Shown here: positions 36,292-45,138 of the stretch, one piece after another
Position numbering within the stretch: position 1 is the first letter of the stretch
How the letters are laid out: every line of letters begins with the position of its first letter
Origin: JAJDIA01 sp031555145
GTDB taxonomy: Bacteria > Bacteroidota > Bacteroidia > Bacteroidales > Tannerellaceae
NCBI GenBank assembly: GCA_031555145.1
Contig: JAVBUR010000072.1
Span: 1-64,000 of the forward strand
Length of the DNA stretch: 64,000 nucleotides
Reading direction: 5' to 3'
Program-made: the position numbers and the translations under genes
The notes under the pieces: generated by a model
The model's input: only the letters and a program-made list of their open reading frames with translations
Told to the model about the DNA's origin: nothing
The model's database searches: none

Positions 36292-36340
36292 CAAAAGTAT
36301 AATTTTTCCGCCCATACCTGAAATAAATAGCTTACTTTTG
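36292..36340. promoter_or_regulatory. divergent promoters for ATL and acyltransferase genes
   Basis: TACTTTTG occurs on both strands: on the minus strand at plus positions 36,292-36,299 for the ATL gene, and on the plus strand at 36,333-36,340 for the acyltransferase. Both match TAnnTTTG and each lies 39-50 bases from its start codon. The minus element decides the ATL start. Confidence 0.6.
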
Positions 36341-36389
36341 TCACTTCCTTTTGAAAGCACTGAATAGTAAAACAATAGAATAGAATCCT

Positions 36390-37532
36390 ATGTCGAAAAC
36401 TCCTGTCTCCATGGCTGCATTTGCAGATACCAAACCACATTACGACCTGCTTGATGGACTGCGTGGAGTAGCTGCCATAACAGTTGTATGCTTCCACCTC
36501 TTCGAGGCCTATGCCACCAGCCATTTAGACCAACGCATCAACCACGGCTACCTGGCCGTCGACTTCTTCTTTATCCTGTCGGGGTTTGTGATCGGCTATG
36601 CCTATGATGACCGTTGGGGGAAGATGAAGCCGATGGACTTTATCAAACGTCGGATTATACGCCTCCATCCGATGGTGGTGATGGGGGCTGTCATAGGGGC
36701 CGTTGTGTTCTATACGCAAGGCTGTGAAGTATGGGATGTGTCGCAGGTGAGTATCTGGGCGTTGCTGGTGGCCACTCTGCTCAGTGCGCTGTTGATTCCG
36801 GCGACTCCCGGTACCGAAGTCCGGGGTGTAGGGGAGGCCTTTCCATTGAATGGGCCGAGTTGGTCGCTGTTCTTTGAGTATATCGGTAATCTCCTTTATG
36901 TCCTGTTTATTCGCAAATTCTCGACCAAGGTGTTGGCGGTGTGGGTGCTGGCGGCGGGATGCGGACTGGCGACATTTGCCATATTCGGCCCGTTAGGGGA
37001 TATCTGTGTCGGGTTCTCACTGACGGGGACGGAGTTTACGGGAGGTTCCCTCCGGTTGTTGTTCTCCTTTTCTGCCGGATTGCTTCTGTACCGTGTTTTC
37101 AAGCCGGCTAAGGTAAAGGGGGCTTTCTGGATATGCACACTGGCCGTCGTTGCCCTGCTGGCTGTACCGCGTATTGGGGGAGCCGAGCATTTGTGGATGA
37201 ACGGGGTGTATGATACGTTGTGCTGTGTCGTCTTCTTCCCGCTTCTGGTTTATCTGGGAGCCTCAGGCAAAAGCACGGATAAGTATACGACCCGTATTTG
37301 CAAATTCTTAGGCGATATTTCGTATCCGTTGTATATGGTGCATTATCCTTTTATTTATCTCTATTATGCTTGGGTAAAGAATGAAGACCTTACCTTCCAG
37401 CAATCATTGCCCGGTGCAGCAGGTGTTGTTATAGGAAGCATCGTCTTAGCTTATATCTGCTTGAAGTTCTATGATATGCCGGTACGTAAATACCTGACGG
37501 GCCGCTTCTTGAAACCTCAAAACAAGGCATAA
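36390..37532 (+). CDS. membrane acyltransferase, acyltransferase-3 family
   Basis: 380 residues with about ten membrane segments. The family motif is at the N-terminus: YDLLDGLRGVAAITVVCFHL (catalytic His in FHL), then GYLAVDFFFILSGFVIGYAY with the conserved Arg in KRRIIRLHP. Such enzymes O-acylate cell-surface glycans or other extracytoplasmic molecules, with acyl-CoA as donor. The acceptor is unknown; no glycan operon is adjacent. Confidence 0.88.
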   Translation: MSKTPVSMAAFADTKPHYDLLDGLRGVAAITVVCFHLFEAYATSHLDQRINHGYLAVDFFFILSGFVIGYAYDDRWGKMKPMDFIKRRIIRLHPMVVMGAVIGAVVFYTQGCEVWDVSQVSIWALLVATLLSALLIPATPGTEVRGVGEAFPLNGPSWSLFFEYIGNLLYVLFIRKFSTKVLAVWVLAAGCGLATFAIFGPLGDICVGFSLTGTEFTGGSLRLLFSFSAGLLLYRVFKPAKVKGAFWICTLAVVALLAVPRIGGAEHLWMNGVYDTLCCVVFFPLLVYLGASGKSTDKYTTRICKFLGDISYPLYMVHYPFIYLYYAWVKNEDLTFQQSLPGAAGVVIGSIVLAYICLKFYDMPVRKYLTGRFLKPQNKA

Positions 37533-37620
37533 CATAAGAAACATCCATACAACTTAGTAATGCGCTTTTTGTTATATCTTTGTTGCTATCAGAAATATCT
37601 TAACAGATGAAGGAGGTAGA

Positions 37621-38040
37621 ATGACGAAAACGCTCGAAGACAAATTACTGCACCGGAATATCAAACCGACAGCCATACGACTGTTGATATTCAAAGCGAT
37701 GATCGACTATCCGCAGGCTTTCAGTCTTTCAGACCTGGAAGCGCAATTGGAGACAATCGACAAATCGACTCTTTTCCGAACAATTACCCTATTTCACAAA
37801 CACCTGCTCATCCATAGCATTGACGACGGCTCCGGCTCCGTCAAGTATTCGGTTTGTAGCGACGACTGTACATGTTCCATTGGCCAATTGCATGTTCATT
37901 TCAATTGTGTACATTGTCATAAAACGTATTGTCTGGAAAGCGTTTCGATTCCTTCTGTTCAACTGCCGGAAAAATTTCTACTGGAAAGCGTCAATTTCGT
38001 CATGAAAGGGTGGTGCGACCAATGTTCCCGGTTCTCCTGA
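37621..38040 (+). CDS. Fur-family metalloregulator
   Basis: 139 residues: winged helix (NIKPTAIRLLIFKAMIDYPQ, DKSTLFRTITLFHKHLLIH) and a dimerisation domain with HVHFNCVHCHKTYCLE and the C-terminal GWCDQC, together forming a CxxC...CxxC structural zinc site. It is likely to sense zinc or a similar metal. A strong AGGAGG site precedes the ATG. The P-type ATPase gene follows, with a perfect 7-1-7 palindrome between them that is a good candidate for its operator. A -7 element TATCTTTG lies upstream at about 37,575. Confidence 0.85.
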   Translation: MTKTLEDKLLHRNIKPTAIRLLIFKAMIDYPQAFSLSDLEAQLETIDKSTLFRTITLFHKHLLIHSIDDGSGSVKYSVCSDDCTCSIGQLHVHFNCVHCHKTYCLESVSIPSVQLPEKFLLESVNFVMKGWCDQCSRFS

Positions 38041-38044
38041 TCTT

Positions 38045-38059
38045 TGCAACCAGGTTGCA
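38045..38059. promoter_or_regulatory. putative Fur-family operator, perfect 7-1-7 palindrome
   Basis: TGCAACCAGGTTGCA is a perfect inverted repeat of seven bases around one central base, the geometry of Fur, Zur and PerR boxes. It lies 12 bases upstream of the -7 element TACCTTTG (38,072-38,079), so it covers the -33 region of the ATPase promoter. No copy is seen in front of the regulator itself. Confidence 0.6.
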
Positions 38060-38071
38060 GAAACATCCCCT

Positions 38072-38079
38072 TACCTTTG
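38072..38079 (+). promoter_or_regulatory. -7 element of the P-type ATPase gene
   Basis: TACCTTTG, 27 bases before the chosen ATG at 38,107. Its position shows that the ATPase has its own promoter and that the longer frame starting at 38,044 is not used. Confidence 0.6.
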
Positions 38080-38106
38080 CTATCAGAAAATAATACACGA
38101 TTGATT

Positions 38107-40086
38107 ATGGTACAAGGACATTCAAATACTCCAAGCACACCGCAGGACTGTGGTTGTGGTTGTAGTTGCAGCCAGTCGCAATCACTGCAGACTACCCCTC
38201 AGGCCGTATGGAAAACATACCTTCCGGCTGTCTCCAGCTTTATCCTCCTGGTTGGCGGACTGCTACTCGATCACCTGCTGAAACCGGATTTCTTCACTGG
38301 GAATATACGTCTGGCCTGGTATGTACTCGCTTACTTACCCGTAGCCCTTCCTGTTCTTAAAGAGGCTTGGGAAGCGATTACGCGGAAAGACGTTTTCACC
38401 GAATTTACCCTAATGTGTATCGCCACCATCGGAGCGTTTGCCATTGGCGAATATCCGGAAGCGGTAGCCGTCATGCTGTTTTATGCCGTCGGTGAACTCT
38501 TTCAGGAAAACGCCCTGAACCGTGCAAAAAAAAGCATCGGTGCATTGCTCGACATCCGTCCCGAAACAGCAACAGTGGTACGAAATAACACATCCGAGAC
38601 CATATCACCCGAATTGGTCGAAGTCGGCGAAACAGTCGAAATCAAGCCTGGCGAACGAGTGCCGCTCGACGGAACCTTACAAACCGGATCAGCGTCATTC
38701 AACACCTCCGCCCTAACCGGCGAAAGTGTTCCACGTATCATTCGCCAGGGTGAAGAGGTGCTGGCTGGCATGATAGCCATCGATAGCGTGGCACGGATAA
38801 CCGTCGCCAAGCCCTTCTCACAAAGCGCACTCGCACGCATTCTCGAACTCGTTCAGCACGCTACTGAACGAAAAGCCCCGACAGAACAATTTATACGGAA
38901 ATTCGCCCATGTCTATACTCCCATAGTTGTCGCATTGGCAGCCCTGATTGTCGTGTTACCTTGGATTTATTCGCTCCTGTCAAGCGATTTTTCCTATGAT
39001 TTCCACGGTTGGGTTTACCGTGCGCTCGTGTTTTTGGTTATTTCCTGTCCCTGTGCATTGGTGGTCAGTATCCCGCTGGGATATTTCGGCGGAATTGGAG
39101 CAGCCTCACACAATGGTATCCTGTTCAAAGGCAGCAATTACCTCGATGCCATTACCAAAGTCAACACCGTAGTGATGGACAAAACAGGGACATTGACACA
39201 AGGCGTCTTTGACGTACAGCAAATCATTCCCGCCAACGGCATTTCCGAACGTGAACTGCTGGAAACCCTCGTATCAGTGGAATCACAAAGTACACACCCC
39301 ATCGCCAAAGCCATTGTGGCTTATGGTGAAAAGCAACACCTGATCCCTGCGAAACCTGAAAACGTAAAAGAGATTGCAGGGCATGGTCTGGAAGCCACCG
39401 TCCACGGAAAAACCATCTTGGCGGGCAACGCCAAACTATTGAATAAATACGGCATCAAATTCCCGTCTGAAACATTGTCGATTCCTGAAACCATAGTGCT
39501 GTGTGCCGTCGATAACGTGTATGCAGGCTATGTGCTGGTAGCCGACGCCCCCAAAGAAGACGCCTCTGCTGCCATCGAATCCCTACGTAGCATAGGTATA
39601 AATCATATCGTCATGCTTTCCGGCGACAAACAACCGATCGTCACAAAACTGGCGGCTGAACTACACCTTACCGAAGCCTATGCCGATCTGCTACCCGAAG
39701 GGAAAGTACACCACATCGAACAGCTGAAAGCCGACCCATCCAACAACATCGCCTTTGTTGGCGACGGTATCAACGATGCCCCCGTATTGGCCATCAGCGA
39801 CATCGGTATCGCCATGGGCGGTCTGGGCAGCGATGTCGCCATCGAAACTGCCGACGTCATCATCCAGACCGACCAACCCTCTAAAATCGCCACCGCCATC
39901 CGGATCGGCAAAGCCACCCGCCGTGTCGTACTCCAAAACATCACCCTTGCATTCGGCGTAAAACTCGCTGTTCTCCTCTTAGGAGCCGGCGGTGTCGCCA
40001 CCCTCTGGGAAGCTGTCTTTGCCGACGTAGGTGTCTCGCTACTGGCGATACTTAATGCTGTCAGGATATTGAGAATGAAATTCTGA
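38107..40086 (+). CDS. zinc/cadmium/lead-exporting P1B-type ATPase, ZntA-like
   Basis: 659 residues from MVQGHSN. The N-terminus has a DCGCGCSCS run (Cys15, 17, 19, 21) in place of the usual ferredoxin-like metal-binding domain. Membrane transport motif SCPCAL near 314, phosphorylation motif DKTGTLTQG near 357, STHPIAKAI and GDGINDAPVL are all present. The last segments carry the Lys (FGVKLAVLLLG) and Asp (LWEAVFADVG) typical of the Zn/Cd/Pb (P1B-2) subgroup. It would pump metal out of the cytoplasm. The upstream Fur-family gene and the palindromic operator suggest metal-dependent control. Confidence 0.92.
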   Translation: MVQGHSNTPSTPQDCGCGCSCSQSQSLQTTPQAVWKTYLPAVSSFILLVGGLLLDHLLKPDFFTGNIRLAWYVLAYLPVALPVLKEAWEAITRKDVFTEFTLMCIATIGAFAIGEYPEAVAVMLFYAVGELFQENALNRAKKSIGALLDIRPETATVVRNNTSETISPELVEVGETVEIKPGERVPLDGTLQTGSASFNTSALTGESVPRIIRQGEEVLAGMIAIDSVARITVAKPFSQSALARILELVQHATERKAPTEQFIRKFAHVYTPIVVALAALIVVLPWIYSLLSSDFSYDFHGWVYRALVFLVISCPCALVVSIPLGYFGGIGAASHNGILFKGSNYLDAITKVNTVVMDKTGTLTQGVFDVQQIIPANGISERELLETLVSVESQSTHPIAKAIVAYGEKQHLIPAKPENVKEIAGHGLEATVHGKTILAGNAKLLNKYGIKFPSETLSIPETIVLCAVDNVYAGYVLVADAPKEDASAAIESLRSIGINHIVMLSGDKQPIVTKLAAELHLTEAYADLLPEGKVHHIEQLKADPSNNIAFVGDGINDAPVLAISDIGIAMGGLGSDVAIETADVIIQTDQPSKIATAIRIGKATRRVVLQNITLAFGVKLAVLLLGAGGVATLWEAVFADVGVSLLAILNAVRILRMKF

Positions 40087-40091
40087 ATACA

Positions 40092-40116
40092 TTTCTCCAA
40101 CCATTAGTTGGAGAAA
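40092..40116 (+). terminator. perfect hairpin just after the ATPase gene
   Basis: TTTCTCCAAC and GTTGGAGAAA form a 10 bp stem with the loop CATTA, 6 bases after the stop. No U-run follows on the plus strand, so termination by this hairpin alone is not certain. It may also protect the 3' end. Confidence 0.45.
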
Positions 40117-40225
40117 ACCAACGAAACAGCTATTTCGTCTACTTTCCGGCGGGTTTCGTCCACAAACTTCCACGCGTCTTCCCCTACAATTTACCTTCGC
40201 TGTCAAATCATAATAAACAGTGAAG

Positions 40226-42583
40226 ATGGAAAGAAAGGTATTAGTTTTGGTGATAGTCTTAATTGGGTTAATGGCGAAAGCAGCAGCTCAGCCGGCAGGA
40301 AATATCCGGGGAATAATTACGGACGCGGCCTCAGGGCAGGCGTTGCCTTATGTGACGGTTATTGTGTTAAACACTTCGCCTGTTGTAGGAACAACGACGG
40401 ATGAGCAGGGAGCGTTTCGCCTGCCCCCGCTTACCATCGGGCGACATAGCATTCAAGCCAGTTTTATGGGATATGAGTCGGCCATTGTACGTGAAGTAAT
40501 GGTGTCATCGGCAAAAGAAACGGTACTCGAAATATCCATGAAAGAAGACGCCAAGATGCTGGAAGAACTTGTTGTCCGCCCAACAACCAATAAGGAAGCG
40601 CCGTTGAATCCGATGGCGTTGGCCGGAGCGCGGATGTTGAGTGTGGAAGAAGCCAGCCGTTATGCAGGAGGTTTCGATGACCCCGCCCGACTGGTGAGTT
40701 CTTTTGCCGGTGTGGCCGGGGATGTAACGAACAATAGTATCTCTATCCGCGGTAATTCTCCCCAATTCTTGCAATGGAAGTTGGAAGGGGTGGAAATACC
40801 GAATCCAAGCCACTATCCGGAGATAGGAAGCGTGGGAGGCGGCATATTGACGGCTTTCAGTTCGCAGGTGTTGGGCAACTCAGATTTCTATACGGGAGCT
40901 TTTCCGGCGGAATACAGCAATGCGTTATCGGGCGTATTCGATATGATGTTGCGTAATGGGAACAACCAGCAATACGAACATACAGCACAGATAGGTACGC
41001 TGGGCGTGGAGTTCGCTTCCGAAGGTCCGCTCCGGAAAGGGGGAAAAGCGTCCTACCTGTTCAATTACCGTTATTCAACTATGGCATTGGCCGGAAGTAT
41101 TTTCGGCGGAAGCTTGGAGGAAATGGCAGCTATGCGTTACCAGGACTTATCGTTCAAGATAAATCTGCCGACAAACAAGGCGGGCACCTTTACGCTCTGG
41201 GGTATCGGAACGATCGACCGCCACACCGAGCCACTCCCTGATGACCTTGAAACGTACGAATACCTTCCTGAAGAGAGCGTTGCCCGGCAATCGATGGGAG
41301 CCGCCGGATTGGGGCATAAAATCTTTCTGGGTGACAACACCTACTTGAAAACCTCGCTTGCCGCCACATACTCGGAAAATCATACCTCTATCGACTATTT
41401 CGACACCGACCGAACGGTTCTCGGACGGTCAATGGATATGCAAGATAAAAATACCAACCTGGTCTTACATTCGTATCTGAATACGAAGTTCAGCGTACGG
41501 CATACGAACCGGACGGGTGCTACCCTGACCGGACTGTTCTACGATGACAACTACAATATCATTCCGGACTTTCCCTATTTCGACGGTTCGCCTATGGTAA
41601 ATTTCACCCACTCAAACGGAAGCAGCCTGATGGCATCGGCCTTCAGCCAATCGTCGTTTCTACTGAATGATCGGCTTACGGGGCAGCTTGGTGTTAATGT
41701 GTCGTATTTTGCACTCAACAAGGACTGGACAGTGGAACCGCGCGCCGGCCTCCGTTGGCAGGCAGCGACCGATCATGCTTTCACCATCGCCTACGGGTTG
41801 CATAGCCGCCATGAGAGGCTGGATTATTATTTTGTGACTCTGCCCGAAACCGGCGACCAGTTGGTGAATAAAAACCTCGGCTTTGCCAAAGCCCACCACG
41901 TGGTACTGTCGTACGACTGGCATGTATCAGACAATATACGTATTAAAGTTGAACCCTATTTCCAGTACCTCTACGACGTACCTGTCGAACCAGGTACCCC
42001 ATTCTCTATCATCAACCAGACAGATTTCTATATGAACCGGTCATTGGTCAACGATGGAGAAGCACGTAACATAGGCATCGACTTTACACTCGAACGTTAC
42101 CTGAGCAACGGTTATTACTACCTGCTGACAGGTTCCCTGTTCAACTCCCGCTACAAAGGGGGTGATGGTATCTGGCGCAACAGTCGCCTGAACCGCCGTT
42201 TTCTGGCCAACGCCCTCGGCGGAAAGGAATGGATGGTAGGACGGAACAAACAGAACGTACTCGGCGTGAATCTTCGCCTGAGCTTGATGGGTGGCAGTTA
42301 CTATACGCCCATCGACGAGACTGCCTCTCTCGTCATCCATCAACCCATTGAAGACGAATCCCGCACGATGAGTATGCAGAATCCCGACGCTTTTATAGGC
42401 AGTTTCACACTGAGTTACCAAATCAACCGGCAGCGCCTGGCACATGAATTTGCCGTGAAAGTGATCAATGTAACAGGCTACAAGGAATTCTACGGTTTCG
42501 ACTACAACCGGATCACCCATCAGATCGACAAAAGAGGAACAGCTGTGGTCATTCCCAACATCTGCTATAAAGTGTCGTTCTAA
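40226..42583 (+). CDS. TonB-dependent receptor with carboxypeptidase-like N-terminal domain
   Basis: 785 residues. Signal peptide (about 1-20, ending MAKAAAQ), a CarboxypepD-regulatory-like domain (NIRGIITDAASGQALPYVTV), plug with IRGNSPQFLQWKLEGVEIPN, and a barrel ending YKVSF. No SusD partner is near, so it likely imports a small ligand or metal complex. It is followed by a LytS/LytR pair, an arrangement that is common in this phylum; the pair may respond to envelope changes connected with it. A GTG six bases upstream is an alternative start. Confidence 0.88.
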   Translation: MERKVLVLVIVLIGLMAKAAAQPAGNIRGIITDAASGQALPYVTVIVLNTSPVVGTTTDEQGAFRLPPLTIGRHSIQASFMGYESAIVREVMVSSAKETVLEISMKEDAKMLEELVVRPTTNKEAPLNPMALAGARMLSVEEASRYAGGFDDPARLVSSFAGVAGDVTNNSISIRGNSPQFLQWKLEGVEIPNPSHYPEIGSVGGGILTAFSSQVLGNSDFYTGAFPAEYSNALSGVFDMMLRNGNNQQYEHTAQIGTLGVEFASEGPLRKGGKASYLFNYRYSTMALAGSIFGGSLEEMAAMRYQDLSFKINLPTNKAGTFTLWGIGTIDRHTEPLPDDLETYEYLPEESVARQSMGAAGLGHKIFLGDNTYLKTSLAATYSENHTSIDYFDTDRTVLGRSMDMQDKNTNLVLHSYLNTKFSVRHTNRTGATLTGLFYDDNYNIIPDFPYFDGSPMVNFTHSNGSSLMASAFSQSSFLLNDRLTGQLGVNVSYFALNKDWTVEPRAGLRWQAATDHAFTIAYGLHSRHERLDYYFVTLPETGDQLVNKNLGFAKAHHVVLSYDWHVSDNIRIKVEPYFQYLYDVPVEPGTPFSIINQTDFYMNRSLVNDGEARNIGIDFTLERYLSNGYYYLLTGSLFNSRYKGGDGIWRNSRLNRRFLANALGGKEWMVGRNKQNVLGVNLRLSLMGGSYYTPIDETASLVIHQPIEDESRTMSMQNPDAFIGSFTLSYQINRQRLAHEFAVKVINVTGYKEFYGFDYNRITHQIDKRGTAVVIPNICYKVSF

Positions 42584-42634
42584 AATCGAGGTAATTCCAT
42601 TTTATTAAAGTTACTTTGTAAGCGTAACAAAAGA

Positions 42635-44293
42635 ATGAGGAAGCTATTCACAAAAAATATTGTTTGGATACCGGTAGTTAGCTTTATTGCTTTCGGACAG
42701 GTCTACAGGCTGTCAGAAGGGTCACAGACAGACGGTTGGGTAATCGCTGCCGAAGTGGCCCTGCTGACACTGGCCTTCATCGGAGCGCTGGCACTGATTA
42801 TTCAACGGTTGATTCCCCGCCTCTTGTTTCGCAGTCGTTTTACGGCCTATGCTTTCGCATTGCTGGGATTAGCCTTCGGATTCGCAGCTATCGAGATGCT
42901 GTTTGAGTATATACAGCTGACTTTCTATCATAAGGGTTCATCCCCATACAATTACTTCGGGGAAGAAGGCATCTGGTGGCTCGAAATACTTTCGTCTGTC
43001 ATCACATACTACATCTCTATCGCCAGTACAGCCATCCTTGTACTCTTTGCCCGATGGAAACAATCCGGTCAACATATACGGGATTGGGAAGAGCAGCGTA
43101 TACAGAAGGAAGTAGAACGTACCAAAACGCAAATCGATGCCAACGCCCTGTTCGATACCCTTGATCGGGTTACAGCCATTGTATGCCAGGCTCCTGCCGA
43201 AGCTTCCCATCTATTGAGGGAACTGAGCCGGTCACTTCGTCAACAACTTTATGAGAACCGGTCAAAACAGGAAGCCTCGCCAGACTCTGCTCCGGCACAG
43301 ACTTTCAACTTCTCGTCCCCATCTCTGGGTTTTCTTACCGAACAGCGTTACCGCACCATACGCCATCTGCTGCTGATACTCGTTGTTGTATTGATCAACG
43401 CTTGCAACTTTGATAATACGCTTCCTTCACTGCTGCTTATCATCGTTTTATGCGTTGTCTTTCTCGTCCTGATCTACTTCAACATCTATGTACTGATTCC
43501 CCGGTTACTGCTAAAGCACCGGGGATATGCCTACCTGTTCACATTGGTTGTTACCACAACGCTTTTCATAGGTGGCATCCTTTTGGCGACACAGGCCGGG
43601 GCTATGATGATCATCACCAACGTAGTAAAGATCAGCCTGTTCCTTATGGGGATCACGGTTTTCATCCTTATCCAACACTGGATACGCAACGAACGGCGCA
43701 TAGCCAGTCTACAGGCGGCTACATTGCGTTCCGAACTGGAACAATTACAAAACCAGGTAAATCCTCACTTCCTTTTCAACATGCTCAACAATATCCTTGT
43801 ACAGATCAAGGAAAACCCTGTCGAAGCTGAAAGCACATTACATAAGCTGACCGACATGCTCAAGTACCAATTCCGGGAAACCAAACAAGCCATTCGCCTG
43901 GGCGACGATATCCACTTCCTTTCCGACTACCTGAACCTCGAAAAACTCCGTCGTGACAACTTCGAGTTCAGCATTACGACAGACAACCATGTAGAGGAAA
44001 CCATCCTTCCTCCCCTGTTATTCATTCCTTTCGTGGAGAACGCCGTGAAGCATAACAATGACAATCAGCATATTTCTTATGTTCACCTCCGCTTCTATAA
44101 GGATGAAGACAGTAACCTGCACTTTATCTGTACCAACTCCAAACCATCGCGCCTTATAAACAAAGACGAAGTGGGTGGGCTGGGGCTGGCCAACGTATCC
44201 CGCCGCCTCGACCTACTCTACGGCGAGAAATACTCCCTGGAGATAAAGGAAGACGATTCAACTTTCAATGTAGAACTTATAATCTGTGATTAA
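42635..44293 (+). CDS. LytS/YehU-family sensor histidine kinase
   Basis: 552 residues with two membrane blocks: four helices in residues 10-145, a coiled stretch (WEEQRIQKEVERTKTQIDAN) with a disordered tail, then four more helices at about 245-345. The kinase has the box QNQVNPHFLFNMLNNILVQI with the phosphorylated His near 379, and the N-box IPFVENAVKHN and GGLGLANVSRRLDLLYG. The membrane sensor part looks duplicated, which is unusual in length for LytS. It pairs with the response regulator three bases downstream. Confidence 0.9.
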   Translation: MRKLFTKNIVWIPVVSFIAFGQVYRLSEGSQTDGWVIAAEVALLTLAFIGALALIIQRLIPRLLFRSRFTAYAFALLGLAFGFAAIEMLFEYIQLTFYHKGSSPYNYFGEEGIWWLEILSSVITYYISIASTAILVLFARWKQSGQHIRDWEEQRIQKEVERTKTQIDANALFDTLDRVTAIVCQAPAEASHLLRELSRSLRQQLYENRSKQEASPDSAPAQTFNFSSPSLGFLTEQRYRTIRHLLLILVVVLINACNFDNTLPSLLLIIVLCVVFLVLIYFNIYVLIPRLLLKHRGYAYLFTLVVTTTLFIGGILLATQAGAMMIITNVVKISLFLMGITVFILIQHWIRNERRIASLQAATLRSELEQLQNQVNPHFLFNMLNNILVQIKENPVEAESTLHKLTDMLKYQFRETKQAIRLGDDIHFLSDYLNLEKLRRDNFEFSITTDNHVEETILPPLLFIPFVENAVKHNNDNQHISYVHLRFYKDEDSNLHFICTNSKPSRLINKDEVGGLGLANVSRRLDLLYGEKYSLEIKEDDSTFNVELIICD

Positions 44294-44296
44294 GAT

Positions 44297-45010
44297 ATGA
44301 ATTGTATCATAGTAGACGATGAACCCCTGGGGCGCAAAGCCATCCAGTTACTGGTTGAAGAGATCCCTTCACTGACATTGCTCGGTAGTTTCGGCGATGC
44401 CGAATCCGCTGGTAAATTCCTGGATACACATCCGGTCGACCTCGCATTCCTGGATATCCGTATGCCCGGTATCGACGGAATCGCCTTTGCTCACACCATA
44501 CGTCCTGATACATTGGTGATATTCACCACCGCCTATCCCGAATATGCTGTCGATAGCTATGAACTCGATGCCATAGACTACCTGCTCAAACCTGTTGAAC
44601 CGGAGCGCTTCCGGAAAGCGATCACCAAAGCCTCCGATTACCTGCAGCTCCTCAGCGATAATCCCAAGAAAACCAGCGTAGAAACAATTACCCAGGAACA
44701 CCTCTTCGTCAAAGCGGACCGTCGTTACTTCAAAGTCCGTTTCAACGATATCCTCTTCGTCGAAGGTCTGAAAGACTACGTTGTGATCCAAACCTCCGAG
44801 CAGAAAATCATCACAAAATCCACACTGAAAGCCTTCGCCGAACTACTTCCTCCGGACACTTTCCTTCGCACCAACAAATCCTACATCGTCAACCTCAACC
44901 ACATCGATTCATTTGACCTAAACGACATCTACATCGGCTCGCACGAGTTAGCAATCGGCAGCCATTACCGGGATGATTTTATGGAGAGGTTCATGAAGGG
45001 AAAATCTTAA
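44297..45010 (+). CDS. LytR/AlgR-family response regulator
   Basis: 237 residues: receiver domain with VDDEP, phosphorylated Asp53 (AFLDIRMPGIDG), TTAYPEYAVDSYELDAIDYL, and the conserved Lys in LLKPVEPERF. The C-terminal LytTR DNA-binding domain contains ILFVEGLKDYVVIQTSEQ and FLRTNKSYIVNLNHIDSFD. It would bind direct repeats upstream of target genes when phosphorylated by the kinase upstream. Confidence 0.93.
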   Translation: MNCIIVDDEPLGRKAIQLLVEEIPSLTLLGSFGDAESAGKFLDTHPVDLAFLDIRMPGIDGIAFAHTIRPDTLVIFTTAYPEYAVDSYELDAIDYLLKPVEPERFRKAITKASDYLQLLSDNPKKTSVETITQEHLFVKADRRYFKVRFNDILFVEGLKDYVVIQTSEQKIITKSTLKAFAELLPPDTFLRTNKSYIVNLNHIDSFDLNDIYIGSHELAIGSHYRDDFMERFMKGKS

Positions 45011-45040
45011 CCTCACACAAAAAGACATCAAACAAATACC

Positions 45041-45048
45041 TACCTTTG
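45041..45048 (+). promoter_or_regulatory. -7 element ahead of the PDDEXK nuclease gene
   Basis: TACCTTTG on the plus strand, about 90 bases before the chosen start of the gene at 45,139. Confidence 0.45.
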
Positions 45049-45138
45049 CCTACTGCCTATGTGTACTGAAATGATCTGAAAATACTAAAATCATAACTTG
45101 CCCATAAGCGCTTAACTGTGAATAAATACATACTTGAA

